Positions 34,368-40,009 of a DNA stretch of 40,009 nucleotides are shown in pieces. The DNA lies in contig QFQY01000043.1 of assembly GCA_003248805.1 (NCBI GenBank), positions 1 to 40,009 of the forward strand. The letters run 5' to 3'. The position numbers and the translations under genes are program-made. The number at the start of each line of letters is the position of its first letter. The stretch's first letter is position 1. Origin of the DNA: Chelatococcus sp. Its GTDB lineage: Bacteria > Pseudomonadota > Alphaproteobacteria > Rhizobiales > Beijerinckiaceae. Below the pieces are notes generated by a model. That model saw only the letters and a program-made list of their open reading frames with translations, did not search any database and was not told where the DNA came from.

Positions 34368-35458
34368 GGCGCAGTCCTTTCATCAATCTTGACGGTCTGC
34401 CCTTCGGACAGGCTGTTGACGCCCGCCGCGACGATGCGGGCCCCGGCGGGCAACTGGCCGATGATCCGGACCTTGCGGTCGTCGCGTTCGGCAAGATCGA
34501 CCGCGACGCTGCGAACCGTCTTCGTCTTCGTGTCGAGCACCCAGACGCGGGTGGCGCCGTCCCTGTCGAGAATGGCGGAAGCGGGCAGCTCGGCCATGGC
34601 GGGCTTCTGGACCTCTGTCGCCGGTAGCACGGTAACGGTGGCTCCGAGGCGGAAGGCCTCCAGGGCGCGGTCGAGCGTGATCCGGACCCGGCGTGTGCGG
34701 GTAGCCTGGTCGGCCTGCGGGGCGATCTCGCGCAGCTTGCCCGTGTCGGCGACGGAAGGATCCGCCTGCAGCCGGATCGAAAAGACGTCGCCCTGTTTCA
34801 TCGCGCGAGCGGTGAAATCTGGAATATCGACGACCGCATCCCTCACGTCAGTCCGGGCGATCGCCATGACTTTCCGGCCCGCGGCGACCGTCTGGCCGAT
34901 TTCGGCGTCGACGCTGGTCACGACGCCGGCCTCGTCTGCGGTCAGTGTCGCGTAGCTGCGCTGCTCCTGCGCCTTGGCGAGATTGGCCTGCGCCTGCTGC
35001 ACGCCTGCCGTTGCGGCCTCCAGCGCCTGGCGGGCGCTGTCCAGATCGGCCTGGTTGGCGACCTGCTTGGCGAACAGGGCACTGGTCCGGCCTTCCGCAG
35101 CCGTGGTGTTGGCGAGCTGAGCCTGCGCCTTGACGAGATCGGCCTCGCTCGCACGCTCGGCGAGATTCAGCAGCACGGGGTCGATCTGCGCCAAGATCTG
35201 GCCGGGCGTGACGATGTCGCCGACATCGACATGGCGGGACACCAGGCGGCCGAGCACGCGGAAGCCGCGATCGGTCTGGAAGCGTGGCTGGATCGTGCCG
35301 GAGAAGCCGATCGCCTGCTCCCGCCGCGGTTCGACCACAACCGAAACCACGGGGCGCGGAGCGGCCTTCGCCTTGTCCTCGCCTTCGCCCTCGGACGTGC
35401 ACGCGGCCAGCCCGAAGGCCAGGACTGCAGCCGAGGTGAGAAACAGCGCCCGCCTCAT
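34364..35458 (-). CDS. RND efflux membrane-fusion lipoprotein (second adaptor)
   Basis: A 364-residue periplasmic adaptor with a lipoprotein signal (AVLAFGLAACTSEG). The lipoyl half-motif GRLVSRHVDVGDIVTPGQIL comes first, then a coiled-coil hairpin of alanine/glutamine-rich heptads (about residues 100-165: ADLVKAQAQLANTTAAEG and onward). The second lipoyl half (ATLTADEAGVVTSVDAEIGQ) and the beta-barrel domain follow. It is coupled to the first adaptor gene (ATGA at 35455-35458) and to the pump gene. Two different adaptors in one operon suggest a mixed hexamer, as for pumps such as MdtABC-like or TriABC. Confidence 0.93.
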   Translation of the reverse strand: MRRALFLTSAAVLAFGLAACTSEGEGEDKAKAAPRPVVSVVVEPRREQAIGFSGTIQPRFQTDRGFRVLGRLVSRHVDVGDIVTPGQILAQIDPVLLNLAERASEADLVKAQAQLANTTAAEGRTSALFAKQVANQADLDSARQALEAATAGVQQAQANLAKAQEQRSYATLTADEAGVVTSVDAEIGQTVAAGRKVMAIARTDVRDAVVDIPDFTARAMKQGDVFSIRLQADPSVADTGKLREIAPQADQATRTRRVRITLDRALEAFRLGATVTVLPATEVQKPAMAELPASAILDRDGATRVWVLDTKTKTVRSVAVDLAERDDRKVRIIGQLPAGARIVAAGVNSLSEGQTVKIDERTAP

Positions 35459-36576
35459 TTCGTGGTCTCCTTGGCAGCCGAGCCGCCTGCGAGCAGAGGC
35501 TTCACGACCTGCCCGGGCCTCAGCAATTGCACCCCGGCCGTCACAACCACGTCGCCTGCTTTCAGCCCGTCGCGGACCAGCAATTCACCGGTCCGGTAAC
35601 TGTCGACGACGATCGGGCGGACGGAGGCGACATGGCTTTCGGGATCGACGGCCCACACGGCGGGCTTGCCGCCGTCGGTGAAGAACGCACCGGCCGGCAG
35701 CACGACGACATCTTCCGGCTGGAACTGGCCGATGCCGGTGACGGCCGCTCCCAGCGTCATCGCCGCGGGCGGTGTGTCAATCGCGATCTTGACGCGTACC
35801 GTGCCCGTCGCCGGGTCGACCGCCGGCGACACCTCCCGAACCCGGCCTGTGGTCCGCACAGCAGGGTTCGAGACGAGCGCGATACCGATCGTGTTATCCG
35901 TCCACTGGCGGGCCAGGAGCCTCTCGTCGACATCGAAAATCGCATCGCGCTCGCCGTCGCGGGCGACGGTGAAGACGGCCTGTGCGGCCTCGACGACCTG
36001 TCCGGCCTCCGCATTGCGTGCGACGACCACGCCGGAAGCGTCGGCCGTCAAGCTGGTGTAGACGAGCTGCTCTTGCGCCGTGGACAGATTGGAGCGCGCG
36101 CCATCGAGCGTGGCACGTGCCGCCTGGAGCGCCTGCTGGGCGTTGTCATGACTGCTCTGCGTCGTGAAGCCGCTGGCGAGCAGTGTCTTCTGGCGCTCGA
36201 AGGCGGCCGCTGCCTGACGAAGCGTTGCCTCGGCCGACTGAACCCCGGCCTTCGCGGAGGCGACGTCGGCCGCCTGCTCCCGCGCCTCCAGCCGGGCGAG
36301 AACCTGTCCCGCTTCGACATGGTCGCCGATCTCCACGAGGCGTTCTGAGATCCGACCCGGGGAGCGGTAGGCGAGATCGCTCTGCACCCGCGCCCTGACC
36401 TCGCCGGTCAAGGCGACGGACAAGGCATGCGGCGACACCGCCACGACCTGAGCCTTGACAGGAAACGGCGCACGCGCAGCCGGCGCTGGAGCCTCGCCAC
36501 AAGCCGCCAGCGGCAGAGCAAGGCCGCCAAGCACAAAGGCCTGGGTGCAGCGCAGAAAATGAAGCCTCGACCGCAT
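35455..36576 (-). CDS. RND efflux membrane-fusion lipoprotein (first adaptor)
   Basis: A 373-residue adaptor with lipobox GLALPLAACGEA. It has lipoyl halves RISERLVEIGDHVEAGQVLA and YTSLTADASGVVVARNAEAG flanking an alpha-helical hairpin (residues about 100-170), and a beta-barrel with AVDPATGTVRVKIAIDTPP. It is related to, but clearly diverged from, the following adaptor. The frame is open to 36621; the ATG at 36576, just after a G-rich ribosome binding site, leaves a normal signal peptide and clears the operator at 36599-36613. It is the first gene of the efflux operon, divergent from the TetR gene. Confidence 0.93.
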   Translation of the reverse strand: MRSRLHFLRCTQAFVLGGLALPLAACGEAPAPAARAPFPVKAQVVAVSPHALSVALTGEVRARVQSDLAYRSPGRISERLVEIGDHVEAGQVLARLEAREQAADVASAKAGVQSAEATLRQAAAAFERQKTLLASGFTTQSSHDNAQQALQAARATLDGARSNLSTAQEQLVYTSLTADASGVVVARNAEAGQVVEAAQAVFTVARDGERDAIFDVDERLLARQWTDNTIGIALVSNPAVRTTGRVREVSPAVDPATGTVRVKIAIDTPPAAMTLGAAVTGIGQFQPEDVVVLPAGAFFTDGGKPAVWAVDPESHVASVRPIVVDSYRTGELLVRDGLKAGDVVVTAGVQLLRPGQVVKPLLAGGSAAKETTK

Positions 36577-36598
36577 GAGCCCCCCCCAGCAACTTTGA

Positions 36599-36613
36599 AC
36601 TGAACCGTTCAGT
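36599..36613. promoter_or_regulatory. TetR operator 1 (efflux side)
   Basis: The 15-mer ACTGAACCGTTCAGT is a perfect palindrome around one central base. The same arms recur at 36654-36668. It covers the likely start point of the minus-strand efflux transcript, 22 bases upstream of the first adaptor's ATG. Palindromes of the type TGAACNGTTCA are classical TetR-family sites beside pumps. Confidence 0.85.
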
Positions 36614-36614
36614 A

Positions 36615-36647
36615 TTGACATTTGCTGCGCTCGGACGCATATGTCAA
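36615..36647. promoter_or_regulatory. Interlocked divergent promoters
   Basis: On the plus strand TTGACA (36615-36620), a 17-base spacer and CATATG (36638-36643) form a sigma-70-like promoter for the TetR gene. On the minus strand TTGACA (36647-36642), 17 bases and CAAATG (36624-36619) form one for the efflux operon. The -35 of each overlaps or adjoins the -10 of the other, so the two polymerases cannot bind together. The two start points fall at the two operators. Confidence 0.65.
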
Positions 36648-36653
36648 GATGGA

Positions 36654-36668
36654 ACTGAACGGTTCAGT
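36654..36668. promoter_or_regulatory. TetR operator 2 (regulator side)
   Basis: ACTGAACGGTTCAGT, with the same arms as operator 1 and the complementary central base, lies 55 bases from it centre to centre. It covers the predicted start point of the TetR transcript, giving autorepression. Confidence 0.85.
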
Positions 36669-36683
36669 CTAGGAAATGAAGTG

Positions 36684-37343
36684 ATGAGCGCGCCCCTCCC
36701 CTCGGACGGCCTGGGACCCGATAGCCGGGATGCTGGAGGCAACCCGGCTCAGCCTAATCGCAAAGCCGCCTCGATCCTTGCTGCTGCGCGCGAACTGTTC
36801 ATCGATAAAGGCTTCGATCCGGTCAGCATGGAGATGGTGGCGCGCCAGGCGCCGGTATCGAAAGCGACACTCTATGCGCATTTCGCCAGCAAGGAAGAAC
36901 TGTTCACGGCGGTCGTTGTGGACGAGGCCAGACAGCTCACCGACGAGGTCTGGCAGATTGTGACCGAGAGCGCTGACGTCGCCGATGTCCTGCGGAGCGT
37001 CGCGCTGAAATTCGTCGATATCTTCCTGTCGCAGCATGCCATGTCCCTTCAGCGCGCCGTCATCAGCGTCGTGCCGCGGTTTCCCGCGATTGGGATAGCG
37101 ATCTTCGAGAGCGGGCCTCGGATCCTGACCAGCCGCCTGGCGACATTCTTGGCAGAGGCGCATCAAGCCGGCACGCTCGATGTTCCAGACCCGCGACTCG
37201 CCGCACTGCAGTTCCTTTCACTCGTGAGGGGAGACCTGGATATTCGTGGTCTGCTCCTGACGTATGCTCCCTTGCAGCGTGCCGATATCGAAGCTCAGAT
37301 CGAAGCCGGAATCGACATATTCCTGAACCGCTACGCCGGTTGA
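36684..37343 (+). CDS. TetR/AcrR family repressor
   Basis: A 219-residue repressor. The N-terminal helix-turn-helix spans about residues 25-75: ASILAAARELFIDKGFDPVS, then MEMVARQAPVSKATLYAHFA and SKEELF. The C-terminal ligand domain (TetR_C_7/AefR-like, with SLQRAVISVVPRFPAI) is about 140 residues. It should repress the divergent efflux operon and itself through the twin palindromes. AGGA nine bases upstream supports the ATG at 36684; GTG at 36681 is an alternative. Inducer unknown, presumably a pump substrate. Confidence 0.93.
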   Translation: MSAPLPSDGLGPDSRDAGGNPAQPNRKAASILAAARELFIDKGFDPVSMEMVARQAPVSKATLYAHFASKEELFTAVVVDEARQLTDEVWQIVTESADVADVLRSVALKFVDIFLSQHAMSLQRAVISVVPRFPAIGIAIFESGPRILTSRLATFLAEAHQAGTLDVPDPRLAALQFLSLVRGDLDIRGLLLTYAPLQRADIEAQIEAGIDIFLNRYAG

Positions 37344-37626
37344 GCGACTGGGGTAGCTGCGGAATCTCTCCAGGGCTGATGCGCCGATAGCCGCTCGCCA
37401 ACTTTCCGTGCTCCGCCTGTGTTCAATTTTGGCTCAGGTCGGACACTCGAAGAAGCCGAACAAAGCACTCAGACGATCGCGGGCTCGATTGGCGTCGAGA
37501 TGCCGGTCGCCCGCCGTAGATTCGCCGCGAGAGAGCAAACGATCCGGCAGGGCGAGATGCCAGCGACCCACTGGATGCGAATGGCTTGCTCCGGGCAGCC
37601 GTTCAAGGTCTGCTCTTGGGCGCAAT
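37344..37626. other. Spacer between convergent TetR and LysR genes
   Basis: A 283-base stretch between two convergent stops. Open frames cross it on both strands, but no domain or hairpin of note is visible. Confidence 0.4.
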
Positions 37627-38565
37627 TCACCCGGGAATATCAGCACGTTCGAGCTCGTTGGGTTCGATACGCTCCCAATAGGGTGGTTTGCCAAAGGCCT
37701 GACGGAGGCAATCGGCGAAGGCCCGCAGCTTGGCCGACGGTCGGCGGCCTTCGGGATGTGCGAGATAGATGAATTCCGGCTCCGGCTGCACGCCGATGTC
37801 GACGATGCCGAGCTGGCCGCTGCGGATCTCGGCGCCGGCGATGAACAGCGGCAGCAGGGCGATGCCGAGCCCCGCCAGTGCGGCGTCCCGCATCATGTCG
37901 CCGTTGTTCACCCGCAGGATGGGGCGCCCGCGGACGCTGACCATTCCTTCCAGTGAATGAAAGCGCCAGTCGCTGCTCCCCCGGTTGGTGTAGAAGATGC
38001 CGCGATGGCCATCGAGCGCACCTAGCGAGTCGGGGCTGCCATGCCGCTCCAGGTAATCTAGCGATGCGACGAGGACCCTGCGGCTCGGCGCCAGCGTCCA
38101 CGCGACGAGGCGCGAATTCGCGATCGGTCCATGACGCAGCACAGCGTCATAGCTGTCGGCGCCGGCCTCGACCCGGCGGTCGTCGAGGTCGAGCGTCAGC
38201 GTGATCTCTGGATGGCGGGCCAGAAACGGATAGATGGCGGGACCGAGATGCATGCGGCCGAAGGTGACGGGCGCTGAAATCAGCAGCGGGCCCGCCAGCG
38301 TGCCGCGCCGTTCGGCCATGTCTGCCGCAGCCTCTGCGACTTCGCGGGTAATGCGTGTGGCACGTTCGAGAAAAAACGCGCCGTCCTCGGTCAGTGTCAA
38401 CCGTCGTGCGCTGCGGTGCAGGAGCGCGGCGCCGAGGCTGTGTTCCAATTCGGCCAGACGATCGCTGACCACCGATTTTGACAAGCGCAAACGACGGGCG
38501 GCCTCGCTCAGGGAGCCGGCTTCCGCGATGGCGACGAAGGTCGCGATGCCGTCGAGCTTCAACAT
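37627..38565 (-). CDS. LysR family transcriptional regulator
   Basis: A 312-residue LysR-type regulator. The winged helix-turn-helix is at residues 1-60 (LDGIATFVAIAEAGSLSEAA, then RRLRLSKSVVSDRLAELEHS), followed by the substrate-binding domain (GPLLISAPVTFGRMHLGPAI, DLDDRRVEAGADSYDAVLRH). The C-terminal MMRDAALAGLGIALLPLFIA pattern is typical. It is divergent from the epoxide-hydrolase-like gene, with a 138-base spacer, and is its probable regulator. The spacer holds a TTCCGGAA palindrome at 38576-38583 close to the LysR start, possibly part of an operator. Confidence 0.93.
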   Translation of the reverse strand: MLKLDGIATFVAIAEAGSLSEAARRLRLSKSVVSDRLAELEHSLGAALLHRSARRLTLTEDGAFFLERATRITREVAEAAADMAERRGTLAGPLLISAPVTFGRMHLGPAIYPFLARHPEITLTLDLDDRRVEAGADSYDAVLRHGPIANSRLVAWTLAPSRRVLVASLDYLERHGSPDSLGALDGHRGIFYTNRGSSDWRFHSLEGMVSVRGRPILRVNNGDMMRDAALAGLGIALLPLFIAGAEIRSGQLGIVDIGVQPEPEFIYLAHPEGRRPSAKLRAFADCLRQAFGKPPYWERIEPNELERADIPG

Positions 38566-38703
38566 CGTTCGGCGTTTCCGGAATTGAGTTTCGCCGATGT
38601 CACGCTAATCCGAACGCAGGCGGAATGATACGTCTCGTCATGCCAACGGGGCTTACAGCGACGGTCGTTGATGACCGCCCTCCCGGCAGGCGGGAGATGG
38701 ACC

Positions 38704-39621
38704 ATGTTGAAAATTGCCGCAGCACTTGGAGCGCTTGCCTTCGCCGCCCCGGCGGCCGCGCAAGTTCCGGACTTCCCGACCTCGTTCAAGACGCAGGAGA
38801 TCGCCACCAACGGCGCGACGATTCATGTCCGTGTCGGCGGCCAGGGGCCGGCGGTCGTGCTGCTGCACGGGTATGGCGAGACCGGCGACATGTGGGCGCC
38901 CATGGCCGCCGACCTGGCCCGGAGCTACACCGTGGTGGTGCCGGACCTGCGCGGACTGGGCCTGTCGTCGAAGCCGGTCTCAGGCTTCGACAAGAAGACG
39001 CAGGCTGGGGATGTCGCCGGCGTGCTCGACTCGCTCAAGATAGAGCGTGCCGATCTGGTGACCCATGATATCGGCAACATGGTCGGCTTCGCCTTTGCGG
39101 CGCAGCATCCCCGTCGTGTTGGCCGGTTCGTGCTCATCGACGCGCCGGTTCCCGGCGTCGGCCCTTGGGAAGAGATCCTGAAGAACCCGTTGCTCTGGCA
39201 TTTCCGCTTTGGAGGGCCAGATATGGAGCGGCTGGTCGCGGGGCGCGAGCGCATCTACCTCGATCGCTTCTGGAACGAGTTCTCGGCGATGCCAGCCCGC
39301 TTCAGCGAGGCCTCGCGAGAGCACTACGCCAAGCTTTATGCGCTGCCCGGCGCGATGCATTCGGGCTTCGCCCAGTTTGCGGCCTTCGACCAAGACGCGA
39401 TCGACAACCGCGCTTATCTGGTGGCCGGCGGCAAGCTTACCATGCCGGTCCTGGCGATCGGTGGCGAGAAGTCGTTCGGCACCGAGATGGCGGCGGTGAT
39501 GCGGGCTGCCGCGACCAACGTAAGCGAAGGCGTCATCCCCGATTCCGGTCACTGGGTCATGGAAGAGAACCCGGCGGCCACCGTCACCATGATCCGCGCC
39601 TTCCTCGATAAGGGACGATAA
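38704..39621 (+). CDS. Exported alpha/beta hydrolase (epoxide hydrolase-like)
   Basis: A 305-residue enzyme with a Sec signal (MLKIAAALGALAFAAPAAA, cleaved after AAAQ or nearby), so periplasmic. The fold motifs are VVLLHGYGETGDMW (oxyanion), VPDLRGLGLSSKP and nucleophile elbow LVTHDIGNMVG, where the nucleophile is Asp122 rather than serine. This is as in epoxide hydrolases and haloalkane/fluoroacetate dehalogenases. The catalytic histidine is in VIPDSGHWVMEENP. A cap domain lies between about residues 140 and 220. The ATG at 38704 follows GGGAGA; an upstream in-frame ATG at 38668 would precede the signal peptide. Probably controlled by the divergent LysR protein. Confidence 0.9.
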   Translation: MLKIAAALGALAFAAPAAAQVPDFPTSFKTQEIATNGATIHVRVGGQGPAVVLLHGYGETGDMWAPMAADLARSYTVVVPDLRGLGLSSKPVSGFDKKTQAGDVAGVLDSLKIERADLVTHDIGNMVGFAFAAQHPRRVGRFVLIDAPVPGVGPWEEILKNPLLWHFRFGGPDMERLVAGRERIYLDRFWNEFSAMPARFSEASREHYAKLYALPGAMHSGFAQFAAFDQDAIDNRAYLVAGGKLTMPVLAIGGEKSFGTEMAAVMRAAATNVSEGVIPDSGHWVMEENPAATVTMIRAFLDKGR

Positions 39622-39631
39622 TCGTGCCTGA

Positions 39632-39660
39632 CCGAGGCGGTTCTAAGGGAACTGCCTCGG
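39632..39660 (+). terminator. Strong hairpin after the epoxide hydrolase-like gene
   Basis: A 12-bp stem (CCGAGGCGGTTC pairing with GAACTGCCTCGG, one G-T pair) with a 5-base loop begins ten bases after the stop. No T-run follows on either side. Its symmetry suggests a transcription end or mRNA 3'-protecting structure. Confidence 0.7.
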
Positions 39661-40009
39661 GAGGTGCAGGCGCCGACATATTTCTCCATGAGCACCGAGC
39701 TTAACGTCTGCTTTCGGGCGGGGTGCCAAGGGCGGCTTATGGCGCATTTCACCCGGAAGGGGAGAGGGCAGTTCGCTCCGGGCCGGCGTTCAGAAGGTCT
39801 GCTGCTGGGTGCGCAAACTACGCTTTACCGAATGCCCAACCATACTCGACCGCTATCGACATAACATATGCCGTGTCACACTTTCGTTGGCTGGGCTTGT
39901 CTGCCTCTTCGTTCCGGTCCCAGGCAAGTTCTAGGTTCGAGACTCAACGCAGCCAGCATGAGACGAGGGCGGCGAGGCAAAGCGAAGCTAGGTAATTCCT
40001 TGCGAGCTT
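39661..40009. other. Right end without a supported gene
   Basis: Frames of up to 90 codons are open on the plus strand, but they lack domains, ribosome binding sites and the codon bias of neighbouring genes. No tRNA, repeat or transposase was recognised. The sequence is less GC-biased than average and may be degenerate. Confidence 0.4.

Noticed and set aside
39880..39960. GGTTCGAGACTC resembling a tRNA T-arm near the right end
   Set aside because: No acceptor, D-arm or anticodon arm can be paired around it.
1..40009. CRISPR array or phage structural genes
   Set aside because: No regularly spaced repeats of 24-40 bases and no capsid, tail or terminase-like proteins were seen.

Overview
The window looks like a chromosomal stretch of a high-GC alphaproteobacterium, most likely Hyphomicrobiales (a Bosea- or Methylobacterium-like organism). 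This is inferred from overall protein style, codon bias and gene neighbourhoods; no rRNA or complete tRNA is present to test it. Most of it is tightly packed catabolic, transport and regulatory genes. Three gene-poor stretches (about 1-1400, 26400-26880 and 28950-29930) and the right end carry remnants or nothing recognisable.

Left edge (1-1418): a 17-bp sequence resembling a tRNA 3' end (a possible attachment-site core), a decayed integrase-like reading frame and a comparatively AT-rich DUF2846-type lipoprotein gene. This suggests the scar of an old integrated element.

Region 1419-16908: a FAD-dependent amine oxidoreductase gene faces the end of a long minus-strand operon. In transcription order the operon encodes an SDR oxidoreductase, a polysaccharide-deacetylase/PuuE-like hydrolase, HyuA, HyuB, a second SDR, a family-5 substrate-binding protein, two permeases, two ATPases and an MFS transporter. 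Nearly all neighbours overlap by 4-8 bases. A divergent IclR regulator sits at the operon head. Together the genes read as uptake and ATP-dependent opening of a cyclic amide or hydantoin-like compound, followed by oxidation of the products.

Region 16937-26360: after a perfect 13-bp hairpin comes a two-domain VOC (extradiol or hydroquinone dioxygenase-like) gene on the minus strand. A plus-strand series follows: YcaC-like isochorismatase hydrolase, alpha/beta hydrolase, XapX membrane protein, YtcJ-like amidohydrolase, DoxX-like membrane protein, MFS exporter with a C-terminal ABM-like domain, and an outer-membrane alginate-export-type protein. A convergent AraC regulator closes the block. The amidohydrolase and DoxX genes each carry an apparent single-base frameshift.

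Region 26361-31250: a truncated ABC-exporter ATPase tail, a PAS-PAS-GGDEF-EAL protein with a TTG start, a 1-kb stretch with an iterated 15-bp motif and an autotransporter-barrel remnant, and a DUF900 alpha/beta hydrolase lipoprotein.

Region 31278-37343: an RND efflux operon (two membrane-fusion lipoproteins plus pump), divergent from its TetR repressor. The spacer holds two identical-arm 15-bp palindromes and two interlocked promoters. Region 37627-39660: a LysR regulator divergent from an exported epoxide-hydrolase-like enzyme that ends in a strong hairpin.
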